Shown one piece after another: positions 19,209 to 27,857 of a DNA stretch of 64,000 nucleotides. Position 1 is the stretch's first letter, and every line of letters begins with the position of its first letter. The notes beneath the pieces were generated by a model. That model had not been told where the DNA came from, did not search any database, and saw nothing but the letters and a program-made list of their open reading frames with translations. Location: contig NZ_VZQZ01000002.1 of the NCBI RefSeq assembly GCF_008802365.1, positions 274,363-338,362 of the forward strand, written 5' to 3'. Source of the stretch: Oryzomonas japonica. Its GTDB lineage: Bacteria > Desulfobacterota > Desulfuromonadia > Geobacterales > Pseudopelobacteraceae. The position numbers and the translations under genes were made by a program.

Positions 19209-20348
19209 ATGAACAATCAAGATGATGGCGCTGAAAACAGTTTGTTAGAACACAATTGCGCAATGCGTGAGTACTCTGTAGGAGAAATACTCAGGGAACG
19301 GGGGGTTTCCCGACGGGATTTTCTGAAATTTTGTTCCGCCATGACGGCGGCCATGGCCCTGCCGGTCACCTTCGCCCCCAAAGTCGCCCAGGCCCTGGAC
19401 GAGGTCAAGCGCCCGCCACTGGTCTGGCTGGAGTTTCAAGACTGCGCCGGGGATACGGAGGCGTTGCTGCGTTCCGCCAACCCGACCGTAGGGGAGATCG
19501 TCCTCGACATCCTTTCCGTCGACTACCATGAGACCATCATGGCCGCCGCCGGGCACCAGGCTGAAGCCGCCCTGGAAAAAACCATTACCGACTACAGGGG
19601 CAAGTACCTCTGCGTCGTCGAGGGATCGATACCTATGAGGGACGGTGGTGTTTACGGCTGCGTGGGCGGCAAGTCGCACCTTTACCGGGCGCGCCAAGTC
19701 TGCGGCGGTGCCCTGGCAACCATCGCGGTGGGCACCTGCGCATCCTTTGGCGGTATCCCGGCCGCCGTGCCCAACCCCACCGGGGCCGTCGGCGTCAAGG
19801 AAGCGGTCCCCGGTGCAACCGTTATCAACCTGCCCGGCTGTCCGGTCAATGCCGACAACCTGACCGCCACCGTGGTCCACTATCTGGTATTCGGCAAGAT
19901 CCCGGCTCTGGACGGCCACGGCCGGCCGCTGTTCGCCTATGGCAAACGCATCCACGACAACTGCGAGCGCCGCCCCCATTTCGATGCCGGCCAGTACGTG
20001 GAGCAGTGGGGCGACGACGGCCACCGCAAGGGGTTCTGCCTCTACCGGATGGGCTGCAAGGGGCCGGCCACGTTCCACAATTGTCCCACTCAACGCTACA
20101 ACGACAAGACCAGCTGGCCGGTGGGCAGCGGCCACGGCTGCGCCGGGTGCTCGGAGCCGGCCTTCTGGGATACCATGGGTCCCCTGTACAAACGTCTGCC
20201 CAACGTGCCCGGTTTCGGCATCGAACACACCGCCGACAAGATCGGCATCGGGCTGGCGGCCGGCGCCGCAGCGGCCTTTGCCGTCCACGGCGCGCTGAAC
20301 GCCATAAGGAGAGATAAGGAACCCAGCGACGAAAACAGGGAGGGATAG
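19209..20348 (+). CDS. hyaS: Periplasmic [NiFe] hydrogenase small subunit, Hya type
   Basis: This is the iron-sulfur subunit of an H2-oxidising enzyme. A Tat signal (SRRDFLK, residues 34-40, then a hydrophobic stretch) sends the folded dimer across the membrane. Distal-cluster ligands are seen in HDNC and FCLYRMGC, and medial-cluster ligands in FHNCP and HGCAGC. Of the proximal-cluster ligands, GTCASFGG and PGCPVN are present, but the first motif reads C79-A-G-D82 instead of CxxC. An Asp ligand is known in the actinobacterial-type (group 1h) enzyme of Ralstonia. A C-terminal helix (GIGLAAGAAAAFAVHGAL) probably anchors it in the membrane. AGGGGG lies six bases before the ATG. The symbol follows the Geobacter sulfurreducens hyaSLBP naming. 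Confidence 0.93.
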   Translation: MNNQDDGAENSLLEHNCAMREYSVGEILRERGVSRRDFLKFCSAMTAAMALPVTFAPKVAQALDEVKRPPLVWLEFQDCAGDTEALLRSANPTVGEIVLDILSVDYHETIMAAAGHQAEAALEKTITDYRGKYLCVVEGSIPMRDGGVYGCVGGKSHLYRARQVCGGALATIAVGTCASFGGIPAAVPNPTGAVGVKEAVPGATVINLPGCPVNADNLTATVVHYLVFGKIPALDGHGRPLFAYGKRIHDNCERRPHFDAGQYVEQWGDDGHRKGFCLYRMGCKGPATFHNCPTQRYNDKTSWPVGSGHGCAGCSEPAFWDTMGPLYKRLPNVPGFGIEHTADKIGIGLAAGAAAAFAVHGALNAIRRDKEPSDENREG

Positions 20349-20351
20349 GCA

Positions 20352-22049
20352 ATGGCCAAGATAGTGGTTGACCCGATTACCAGGATAGAAGGACATCTGC
20401 GCATCGAGGCCGAGATCACTGACGGCAGGATCACCGATGCCTGGAGTTCCAGCACCATGTTCCGCGGCATCGAGAAGATCCTCAAGGGGCGTGACCCGCG
20501 GGATGCCTGGTTCTGGACCCAACGTTTCTGCGGCGTCTGCACTACCGTGCATTCCATCGCCTCCATCCGGGCCGTGGAGGATGCGCTCAGGATCAAGATC
20601 CCGCCCAACGCCCAGTTGATCAGGAACATCATCATCGGCATCCAGAACGTGCAGGACCACGTCATTCATTTTTATCATCTCCACGCCCTGGACTGGGTGG
20701 ACGTGACTTCGGCCCTCAAGGCCGATCCGGCCAAGACACAGGCCCTGGCCGCCTCCCTTTCCGATTGGCCCAACAACTCCGCAACCTACTTCCAGTCGGT
20801 ACAGGACAAGCTCAAAGCCTTCGTGGCCTCGGGCCGACTCGGTCCTTTTGCCAACGCCTATTGGGGGCACCCGGCCTACAAGCTCCCCCCCGAGGCGAAC
20901 CTGATGGCGACGGCCCACTATCTTGAAGCACTGGAGTGGCAGAAGGACGTTATCAGGATTCACGCCATTCTGGGGAGCAAGAATCCCCACCCCCAGACCT
21001 TTCTGGTGGGCGGGATGTCGATTCCCATCGATCCCGACTCCCAGAACGCTCTCAACGCCGACAAACTGATGGAGATCAAACGCCTGCTGAAGAAGGCACA
21101 GGATTTTGTGGAAAAGGTCTATATCCCGGATCTTTTGGCGGTTGCCTCTTTCTACAAGGATTGGGCCGCTATCGGCGGCGGGGTGGGCAATTTTCTCAGC
21201 TACGGCGAATTCCCCGATGCGGCCGGCAACCAGTGGTTGCCCCAGGGTGCCATCCTGGGCAAGGACATCTCCAAGGTGCTGCCGGTGGACCAGAAGAAGG
21301 TGGCCGAGTATGTGGACCACTCCTGGTTCGAGTACAAGAACGGCCCGGAAAAGGGGCTCCATCCCTGGGACGGTGAATCTGAAGCGAGTTACAGTGGGCC
21401 CAAGCCTCCTTACGAATACCTGGATACGGACAAAAAGTACTCCTGGGTCAAGGCCCCCCGTTATGACGAAAAAGCCATGGAGGTAGGACCCCTGGCCCGG
21501 GTGCTGGTGGCGTATGCCTCCGGCCACAAGGAGGCCAAGGCAGCGGTGGACATGGTGCTCAACAAATTGGGAGTCGGTCCCGAAGCGCTCTTTTCCACCT
21601 TGGGGAGGACCGGCGCCCGCGGCATCGATTGCCTGCTGGTCGCCCGCCAGACTCCGAAATGGCTGGACGAGCTGATCGCCAATATCGCCAAGGGTGATTA
21701 CCGCATCCACGCCAACGAGAAGTGGGACCCCAGCGAATGGCCCGCCGAGGCCAGCGGCTACGGTTGGCACGAGGCGCCGCGCGGCGCCCTGGGACATTGG
21801 ATCAAGATCAAGGACCAGAAAATTCTCAACTACCAGGCGGTTGTCCCCTCCACCTGGAACGCATCTCCCCGGGATGCCAAGGGGCAGCGCGGCCCCTACG
21901 AGGCGGCCCTGATCGGAACACCGGTGGCCGACCCCGCCAAACCGCTGGAGATCCTGCGTACGGTCCACTCCTTTGACCCGTGCCTGGCCTGCGCCGTTCA
22001 TGTGGTGGATGCCACCGGAAACGAAGTGATCAAAGTGACCGTTTCCTAG
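20352..22049 (+). CDS. hyaL: Periplasmic [NiFe] hydrogenase large subunit, Hya type
   Basis: The 565-residue catalytic subunit binds the NiFe(CN)2CO centre. The four nickel-binding cysteines are C60 and C63 in RFCGVCTTVH and C544 and C547 in DPCLACAVH. The 15 residues after H550 form the C-terminal extension that the maturation protease removes once the metal site is complete. The N-terminus (MAKIVVDPITRIEGHLRIE) is standard. It starts three bases after hyaS and is followed 13 bases later by the cytochrome b gene. The partner signal peptide on HyaS carries both subunits across the membrane. Confidence 0.96.
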   Translation: MAKIVVDPITRIEGHLRIEAEITDGRITDAWSSSTMFRGIEKILKGRDPRDAWFWTQRFCGVCTTVHSIASIRAVEDALRIKIPPNAQLIRNIIIGIQNVQDHVIHFYHLHALDWVDVTSALKADPAKTQALAASLSDWPNNSATYFQSVQDKLKAFVASGRLGPFANAYWGHPAYKLPPEANLMATAHYLEALEWQKDVIRIHAILGSKNPHPQTFLVGGMSIPIDPDSQNALNADKLMEIKRLLKKAQDFVEKVYIPDLLAVASFYKDWAAIGGGVGNFLSYGEFPDAAGNQWLPQGAILGKDISKVLPVDQKKVAEYVDHSWFEYKNGPEKGLHPWDGESEASYSGPKPPYEYLDTDKKYSWVKAPRYDEKAMEVGPLARVLVAYASGHKEAKAAVDMVLNKLGVGPEALFSTLGRTGARGIDCLLVARQTPKWLDELIANIAKGDYRIHANEKWDPSEWPAEASGYGWHEAPRGALGHWIKIKDQKILNYQAVVPSTWNASPRDAKGQRGPYEAALIGTPVADPAKPLEILRTVHSFDPCLACAVHVVDATGNEVIKVTVS

Positions 22050-22062
22050 AAAGGAGTGGGGT

Positions 22063-22728
22063 ATGAGTGAGCAGTGCAAATTCAAGAATTACATCTGGGA
22101 ATTACCGGTGCGCTGGTGTCACTGGATCAACGTGATCTGCATCGTCGTGCTGTCGGTGACCGGCTTTTTCATCGGCACCCCTTTCTCGTTCGGCCGTTCG
22201 GCATCTGATTTTACGATGGGTTGGATTCGTTTCATCCACTTCACCGCTGCCTACCTGTTTGCCGTCAGCGTGATCTCCCGGGTGATCTGGTCGTTCATCG
22301 GCAACAAGTACTCGGGCTGGAAAGAATTTTTCCCACTCGCCACCGCCAGGGGGCGTCATAAATTGCTCAGGATGCTGCGATACTACCTGCTGATCGACAA
22401 GGACGTGCCCGAGACCGTTGGGCACAATCCTCTGGCGACCACCGCCTATATCGCCCTGTTCTGCATCTACTCCACCATGGTCCTGACCGGCTTTGCGTTG
22501 TATGCCGAACATGCCCCCAGCTCTCCGATGCACCGGGCGCTCGGTTTCATGTATGCCTTGTTCAGCGACCAGGGGATGCGGCTCACCCATCATTTCGGCA
22601 TGTGGCTGATCGTCGGTTTTGTCATCAACCATATCTACAGCGCCTGGTTGATGGACATCAAGGAGCATGGCAGCGAGATTTCCAGCATGTTCTGCGGCTA
22701 CAAGTTCACGGTGAAAAAAGAGGATTAG
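22063..22728 (+). CDS. hyaB: Ni/Fe-hydrogenase b-type cytochrome subunit
   Basis: This is the membrane anchor that passes electrons from the hydrogenase to the quinone pool. The 221-residue protein has four predicted membrane segments and the histidine-rich signatures of HyaC/HupC cytochromes. These include LPVRWCHWINVICIVVLSVTGFFIG near the start, IRFIHFTAAYLFAVSVISRVIW, and HHFGMWLIVGFVINHIYSAW near the end, whose histidines would bind two hemes b. AAAGGAG lies before the ATG. It is separated from the protease gene by a 22-bp inverted repeat element (22731-22916). Confidence 0.92.
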   Translation: MSEQCKFKNYIWELPVRWCHWINVICIVVLSVTGFFIGTPFSFGRSASDFTMGWIRFIHFTAAYLFAVSVISRVIWSFIGNKYSGWKEFFPLATARGRHKLLRMLRYYLLIDKDVPETVGHNPLATTAYIALFCIYSTMVLTGFALYAEHAPSSPMHRALGFMYALFSDQGMRLTHHFGMWLIVGFVINHIYSAWLMDIKEHGSEISSMFCGYKFTVKKED

Positions 22729-22730
22729 TG

Positions 22731-22916
22731 TATCCCCAGAATCCGTGACGCCTCCATGCCTCCACTTGTCCGGAATGCCTCTGCCTCTGCTGGAATGCAG
22801 GTGGTCGACCGTCCGGCGGCGGCCTGGCGTGGTGAGTGGCTTGGTGCGGCACAGGTGGCGTGCGGCTCCGACTCTTCCGGCCGCTACGTATTCCGGCGTC
22901 ACGGATTCTGGGGATA
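22731..22916. repeat. Long inverted-repeat element inside the hydrogenase operon (REP-like family, copy 3)
   Basis: The 22 bases at 22731-22752 are the exact reverse complement of those at 22895-22916. The arms contain GAATCCGTGACGCC, as in the elements at 5367 and 14561. The 142-base centre codes for nothing recognisable, although one frame stays open through it. This element explains the 244-base gap between the cytochrome and protease genes and looks like a MITE-like insertion. Confidence 0.8.
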
Positions 22917-22972
22917 TTTTAGATTCAGCCGGGCCACAGTTGGCGCTTCCATTTTCCGCAGCGGAGGGGTGC

Positions 22973-23479
22973 ATGATTTTGCATGACGGTCAGGCCCAAG
23001 CCCCTGCTATCCTGGTGCTCGGCATCGGCAATCTGGTGATGAGCGACGACGGGGTTGGCGTGCGGGTGGTCCAGGAACTTCAGAAGCGCTGTTGCTTCCC
23101 GCCCCATGTGGAGATCATGGACGGCGGCACCCTGGGGTTGGATCTCCTGCCCAAATTGGAAGGGATCGATCGGCTCTTGGTGGTGGATGCGGTTGAAACG
23201 GGGGGCACGCCGGGAACGCTGGTGCGGCTGTCGGGCACGGAGTTGCCGATTGCTCTGCAAACCAAGGTTTCTCCCCATCAGATGGGGCTCAAGGACCTTC
23301 TGGCCGTGGCGGAGTTGCTGGGGCATGCTCCCCGTGAGATGGTGCTGGTCGGGATCCAGCCGGCCAGTATCGAGATGGGGGCAGAACTCTCCATAAACAT
23401 TACTGCACAACTTGAAAAAATGATTGGCAACGTACTGACGGAATTGAATGAATGGGGTGTTGAGGTGCGTCCTTTTTAG
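22973..23479 (+). CDS. hyaP: Hydrogenase maturation protease
   Basis: This endopeptidase (HyaD/HybD/HycI family) removes the C-terminal tail of the hydrogenase large subunit after nickel insertion. The 168-residue protein has LVLGIGNLVMSDDGVGVRVVQEL near the N-terminus with the nickel-sensing acidic residue, DGGTLGLDLLP in the middle, and a conserved His in KVSPHQMGLKDLL. The frame is open upstream to 22745, through the repeat. The ATG at 22973, preceded by GGAGG (22963-22967), gives the family length. Its stop overlaps the convergent stop of the next gene by four bases. Confidence 0.92.
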   Translation: MILHDGQAQAPAILVLGIGNLVMSDDGVGVRVVQELQKRCCFPPHVEIMDGGTLGLDLLPKLEGIDRLLVVDAVETGGTPGTLVRLSGTELPIALQTKVSPHQMGLKDLLAVAELLGHAPREMVLVGIQPASIEMGAELSINITAQLEKMIGNVLTELNEWGVEVRPF

Positions 23480-23904
23480 CCAAGAGACTTTTTCATTTCC
23501 AGGACATTACCTCCGTCCGCCTTTTTGTACTCCACGGAATCCATCAAAGAGCGGATGATGAAGATGCCGCGCCCCTTTTCGCCGAGCTGGTCCGCTTCAA
23601 AGCTGGGATCGGGTACGCTTGTGAGGTCGAAACCCTGCCCGCTGTCATAGACCTTAATGCAGATTTCCCGGTCGGAAACGCTGATGCGTATCAGGATCTC
23701 CTTGCTTGGGTCGGCGGCATTGGCGTGTTTGATGGCGTTTACCATGGCCTCGGTCAGAACCACGTTGAGGTGGTGCGCCAAGGCCTCCCGGTCCCCTTTG
23801 AAACGGTCCAACTCCCGCACCACATTCTCGCCGATTTTGCCGATCATGCTCAGGTAACGGGTCTGGTTGGGAACAACAATCTCTATGTCGATGGTGTTCT
23901 TCAT
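23476..23904 (-). CDS. Anti-sigma-factor-type serine kinase (RsbW/SpoIIAB-like)
   Basis: The 142-residue protein is a lone HATPase_c domain of the GHKL fold. The N-box reads LTEAMVNAIKHANAAD (about residues 50-65), the G1 box VYDSGQGFDL (about 85-94) and the G2 region GEKGRGIFIIRSLMD (about 113-127). Such proteins bind and phosphorylate a STAS partner and hold a sigma factor or another target. It is the last gene of an operon with the STAS protein 48 bases upstream and a PP2C phosphatase before that. Together they form a partner-switching module. The final target is not encoded nearby. Confidence 0.88.
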   Translation of the reverse strand: MKNTIDIEIVVPNQTRYLSMIGKIGENVVRELDRFKGDREALAHHLNVVLTEAMVNAIKHANAADPSKEILIRISVSDREICIKVYDSGQGFDLTSVPDPSFEADQLGEKGRGIFIIRSLMDSVEYKKADGGNVLEMKKSLG

Positions 23905-23952
23905 GACAACCTCGCGTGTGAGAAAGCTGCAGGTACGTGGATGACGGCTCGG

Positions 23953-24288
23953 TCAGTAACTCTCCAGCGCATCGTCCACCGTCGGAAATATGTCGAATAC
24001 CCGGTGCAGGCGGGTCAGTTCGAACATCGACTTGACCTGGCTCTGGAGCGCGGAAAGCTTGAGGCTCCCCTGGCGCGCGGATGCATTCTTGAATCCTGAC
24101 ACCAAAACCCCCAGCCCGGAACTGTCGATGAAACGCACCTCCTTGAGGTCGATCAACAGGTCTTTGGTCCCGCTATCGAACAGCCGATTCAGTTCGGCCT
24201 TGAGCTCGTCGGAGTTGTGGGCGTCAAGGCGCTCCTCCTTTACGTAGATGACCCTGACGGCTCCATTCTCTTCGATTTTCAACTGCAT
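23953..24288 (-). CDS. STAS domain anti-sigma factor antagonist (RsbV/SpoIIAA-like)
   Basis: The 111-residue protein is a single STAS domain: LLIDLKEVRFIDSSGLGVLVSGFKNA (about residues 45-70) contains the phosphorylatable serine in DSSGLG. When dephosphorylated it would bind the kinase encoded at 23476-23904 and free its target; the kinase would phosphorylate it, and the PP2C phosphatase at 24352-27600 would reverse this. The gene lies between those two genes, which supports the assignment. GGAGT sits a few bases before the ATG. Confidence 0.9.
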   Translation of the reverse strand: MQLKIEENGAVRVIYVKEERLDAHNSDELKAELNRLFDSGTKDLLIDLKEVRFIDSSGLGVLVSGFKNASARQGSLKLSALQSQVKSMFELTRLHRVFDIFPTVDDALESY

Positions 24289-24351
24289 GGGTAACTCCTT
24301 TCGTTATGTGTCCCCCTCATGGCGCCGAGGCCGGGGAACGGTGCGGTGATT

Positions 24352-27300
24352 TTACAGAATTTTGAGTACGACCAGGGAGATATCATCCTGAAATGTTTCC
24401 GAAGCTGTGAATTCCCTGACCGCCGCGTAGAACGCATCGATAATCTCCCTGGCCGGCAGCTGCCGCAGCGTGCCCAGGAGAGAGCATACCCGCCCGGTCC
24501 CGAACAGTTCGTCCCGCTCGTTGCGCGCCTCGGTCAGGCCGTCCGTATAGAAAAGCAGTACATCTCCCGTCTTAAGCTCGAAACTGCGCTCCTCGAATAT
24601 CACCGAGGTCTTGACGCCGAGGATCAAGCCTTCCGCGTCCAACTCGACGCATGAATACTCGCCGTCACGGCTGATCATGGGACGGTTGTGGCCGGCATTG
24701 GCGAAGGAGAGGCGGCCGGTGGCGGAGTTGTACTTGGCGTAGAACATGGTGATGAATAATTCGGAGCGGGTCAGATCGTCGTAAAGCTGGCTGTTGAGGA
24801 TTTGCAGGATAGCGCTGGCGCTGTGGGCAGAATTTACCTGGGCACGCAGCAGGGTGCGTACCTCGGCCATGATCAGGGCCGCGCCGACGCTGTGCCCGGA
24901 AACGTCGGCGATCAAAAGGTCGATGGTGTGATCGTCGCGCTTGAAAAAATCGTAATAGTCGCCCCCCACATGGGCGGCCGAGATGCAGCGGCCAGCCAGG
25001 TCGATGCCGAACGTCTCCGGGGCGGCGTCGGGCAGGAGGGATATCTGGATCTGTTGGGCGATCTCCATGTCCCGCGTGACACGCGCGTTTTTCAGGAGCG
25101 CCAGTTCCTTCTCATTTCGTTCCCGCTCCTTGGCCTCCATCTCGCGGACTATGGTAACCGCCTGGGCCAGTTGGCCCGCCAGGCTGCACAACAGGCTGAT
25201 GAACTCTTCGGTGAAAATGCCGGTGATCGATTTGGAAAAAACCGATAATACCCCCAGGGACGGTTCACCCTCGCGGAAGATGGGGAGATAGGCGCAGGAA
25301 ACGATTCCCTCCCCAAGGGTCTGCTCCAGGTTGACGGCCCCTCCGATCTGGCTGGTGTCGTTGACGAAGTGCGGCTTGCGGTCCAAAAGCGCCATATCCC
25401 AGTAGGGGGCGCTCTCCATGAACCAGTGCTGCGGGGCCATGGGGCGCCGGTTGCTCCCCTGATAGCTCTTGACCGTCAGGGTGCCGTTGCCGTTGCGCAA
25501 TTGGATGAAAGCAACATCCAGCTTGAATTCCTTCAGCAATAGGTTGAGCAGGTCATCCATGATGATCTGGAGGTCAAGGGTACGATTGATGATCTCGGAC
25601 GCCTTCAGGCGGACGTAGAGAGCTTCGCGGCTCTGGTCGAGGGAGGTGCGCACGGAGCTGAAGATATCGTAGACCGATTCCATGCGTGACCCCATGTCGG
25701 AAAGGAAACTGTCCACAATGGCCCCGGCCGCGGCCGCGCCGACCGACCCGGCCAGGGTTTTCTCGGTGAACCGTTTCAGGTTGGGGAGTTCGAACTCGGG
25801 AACATTGCCATCCGCATCCATCTCCCGGCCGCCCAGGTGGCTGCTGATGGCGTGGTGCGCATCCGCCTCTCCGATGAATTTGGCCATCAGATTGACGAAC
25901 TGGCCGATGGTAACCGGCTTGGAGAGACGCTTGGTCTCTGCCGGATGATAGGCACGCTCCTGCTCGTAGCTGCCGATGAAGCGCCGGACCTGCTCGCGCT
26001 CCGGCTCGTCCTGGCGCAACAGGATCGAGCAGAAGATATACGCGCCAACATTGAACAGCATGCTCCAGAACAGGGAGTGGCTCCACAGGTCCATGTTGCT
26101 GAGGCCGAACAGTTCGGTCGGCTTGAGAAGTCCAATGCCGAAAGGACCTTTCGTGAGCAGTTCCACCCCAAGCCAGCCGGATTTGCTGAACGAAGGGAGC
26201 AGCAGGGTATAGGCCCATGTCAGAAAGCCGAACAGGATGCCGGTAATGGCGCCGGTTTTGTTGCCGCGTCTCCAATAGAGGCCCCCCAGCATGGCCGGCA
26301 GGAACTGGCAGGCGGCCGAGAAAGAGATCAGCCCCATATTGACCAGCATGTAGGAGTCGCCCACGATCCGGTAATAGAAATATCCCAGGAAGATCACCAG
26401 GAAGATGCCGAGCCGTTTCAGGTTGATCAGCAGATAGGGGAACCAGGGTTGGGGGTGGAAGCGGACGATGACCGGCATAAAGATGTTGTTGAGCAGCATA
26501 GTGGATATGGCGACCGATTCCACCATCACCATCCCGGCGGCGGCTGACACTCCTCCCAGAAAGGCCAGCAGGGCGATGGTACCGTGTCCGCTCAAGAGTG
26601 GGACGTTGATGACGAAAAAATCGGCCCCGGTGCTGTTGCCGGTGGTCAGGATGCCGCCCAGGGCAATTGGCATGACGAACAGGTTGATCAGGAAAAGGTA
26701 GGCGGGAAAGAGCCACATGGCCTTGGTGATATGCTTTTCGTCCGAGTTTTCGATCACCATGACATGGAATTGGCGCGGCAGGAGCATGATGGCAGCCATG
26801 GACATGAAAAGCATGGTGAAGGAGGGGATGTAGCCCGGGTCGTTGCTGGCGCCGCCAAAGGTGAAAAGCCGCTCGAACAGTTCGGGCCGGACGGCATGGA
26901 AACGGGTGAATATATCGTCGAAACCGTCAAAGAGGTAATAGGTGACAAAGATGCCCACCCCGAGCAGGCTAACCAGTTTGACCAGCGATTCGAAGGCCAC
27001 GGCGGCGATCAGCCCCTCGTGGCGTTCGCTCGATGCCAGCCTGCGGGCTCCGAAGATGATGCTGAAGACTGACAGGATCAGGGCGAGCAAAAGGCCGGTC
27101 GGCACCGACAATTCGCCTCCGCCGTGGGGAATGTGGATACTGTTGGCCCGGAATCCGCTGATCAGGTAGAAACTGGTGGAAACCGCCTTTATTTGCAGGG
27201 CGATATAGGGCATGATGCCCAAGGTGGAGATCAGGGTCACCAGGGCGCCCAGCCAGAGCGACTTGCCGTAGCGCAGGCTGATGAAGTCGGCGATGGAGGT

Positions 27301-27600
27301 GATGTTGTTCTCCTTGCTGATCTGGACGATACGGCGCAGCAGGAAAAACCAGGAAAATGCGGTAAGTGACGGCCCGACATAGATCATCAGAAAGTCCAGG
27401 CCGGTGGTGGCCGCCTTGCCGACGCTGCCGTAGAAGGTCCACGACGTGCAGTAGACCGCAATGGATAGGGAGTAGACGTAGGGATTGCCGACGATGCTCC
27501 GGCCGATCTCCTTGCGGCGGTGGGCATACCAGGCGATCAGGAAGATCAGTACGGTGTAGAGGGCCGATATGATTGCCGCATGGACAAAGCCGGAGTTCAC
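24352..27600 (-). CDS. Sodium/solute symporter-like sensor fused to GAF and SpoIIE-type PP2C phosphatase
   Basis: The 1082-residue protein has three parts. Residues 1 to about 510 form 12-13 membrane helices like the sodium/solute symporter (SSS) family, starting with SALYTVLIFLIAWYAHRRK and SIAVYCTSWTFYGSVG, as in CbrA-type sensors. About residues 650-815 resemble a GAF domain. Residues about 860-1082 are a SpoIIE/RsbU PP2C phosphatase with GGDYYDF (879-885), ADVSGHSVGAALIM, NAGHNRP, LFYTDGLTEARN and QDDISLVVL, so the metal aspartates are intact. It probably senses a solute or ion and dephosphorylates the STAS protein encoded next to it. The start is a GTG at 27600 overlapping the stop of the preceding small gene (GTGA). 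Confidence 0.9.
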   Translation of the reverse strand: MNSGFVHAAIISALYTVLIFLIAWYAHRRKEIGRSIVGNPYVYSLSIAVYCTSWTFYGSVGKAATTGLDFLMIYVGPSLTAFSWFFLLRRIVQISKENNITSIADFISLRYGKSLWLGALVTLISTLGIMPYIALQIKAVSTSFYLISGFRANSIHIPHGGGELSVPTGLLLALILSVFSIIFGARRLASSERHEGLIAAVAFESLVKLVSLLGVGIFVTYYLFDGFDDIFTRFHAVRPELFERLFTFGGASNDPGYIPSFTMLFMSMAAIMLLPRQFHVMVIENSDEKHITKAMWLFPAYLFLINLFVMPIALGGILTTGNSTGADFFVINVPLLSGHGTIALLAFLGGVSAAAGMVMVESVAISTMLLNNIFMPVIVRFHPQPWFPYLLINLKRLGIFLVIFLGYFYYRIVGDSYMLVNMGLISFSAACQFLPAMLGGLYWRRGNKTGAITGILFGFLTWAYTLLLPSFSKSGWLGVELLTKGPFGIGLLKPTELFGLSNMDLWSHSLFWSMLFNVGAYIFCSILLRQDEPEREQVRRFIGSYEQERAYHPAETKRLSKPVTIGQFVNLMAKFIGEADAHHAISSHLGGREMDADGNVPEFELPNLKRFTEKTLAGSVGAAAAGAIVDSFLSDMGSRMESVYDIFSSVRTSLDQSREALYVRLKASEIINRTLDLQIIMDDLLNLLLKEFKLDVAFIQLRNGNGTLTVKSYQGSNRRPMAPQHWFMESAPYWDMALLDRKPHFVNDTSQIGGAVNLEQTLGEGIVSCAYLPIFREGEPSLGVLSVFSKSITGIFTEEFISLLCSLAGQLAQAVTIVREMEAKERERNEKELALLKNARVTRDMEIAQQIQISLLPDAAPETFGIDLAGRCISAAHVGGDYYDFFKRDDHTIDLLIADVSGHSVGAALIMAEVRTLLRAQVNSAHSASAILQILNSQLYDDLTRSELFITMFYAKYNSATGRLSFANAGHNRPMISRDGEYSCVELDAEGLILGVKTSVIFEERSFELKTGDVLLFYTDGLTEARNERDELFGTGRVCSLLGTLRQLPAREIIDAFYAAVREFTASETFQDDISLVVLKIL

Positions 27601-27857
27601 GGTTGTTTGTTCTCCGGTGATTTAGTGGCGGTCGGGTTGCCGACTGCCAAGGTGAAAAGATAGATTATGAATATGGAAACCGCCCAGCCGAGATAGAAAT
27701 AGAGAAACATGAACGGGTAACCGAAGATGGTGCCCGGCTTGTTGAAGATGTGCAAAAAGGGAAAGTTCATCATGATGAAGCCCACCACGAAGAAAATGAC
27801 CCATGATTCCTTGAACTGGAGCCGGCGCAGGAGTTTGTGGCGCAGTTGCCTCGTCAT
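27597..27857 (-). CDS. Small membrane protein, symporter small-subunit-like
   Basis: The 86-residue protein has a basic N-terminus (MTRQLRHKLLRRLQFKESW) and two hydrophobic helices (VIFFVVGFIMMNFPFLHIF and FMFLYFYLGWAVSIFIIYLF) around a PGTIFGYP turn. This pattern resembles the DUF3311/DUF4212 small proteins encoded beside sodium/solute symporters; the exact family is uncertain. It overlaps both neighbours (ATGA with the APH/AAA gene, GTGA with the symporter-PP2C gene). It is therefore probably made together with the sensor and may be its accessory subunit. Confidence 0.75.
   Translation of the reverse strand: MTRQLRHKLLRRLQFKESWVIFFVVGFIMMNFPFLHIFNKPGTIFGYPFMFLYFYLGWAVSIFIIYLFTLAVGNPTATKSPENKQP

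Noticed and set aside
19245-22085. A very long open frame (946 codons) on the minus strand across the hydrogenase subunit genes
   Set aside because: It lies wholly opposite hyaS and hyaL, which have clear motifs. Such antisense frames arise from GC-rich codon bias, and the translation resembles no known family.
22745-22972. An N-terminal extension of the maturation protease through the inverted repeat
   Set aside because: The extension has no counterpart in HyaD/HycI proteins, while the ATG at 22973 follows a strong GGAGG.
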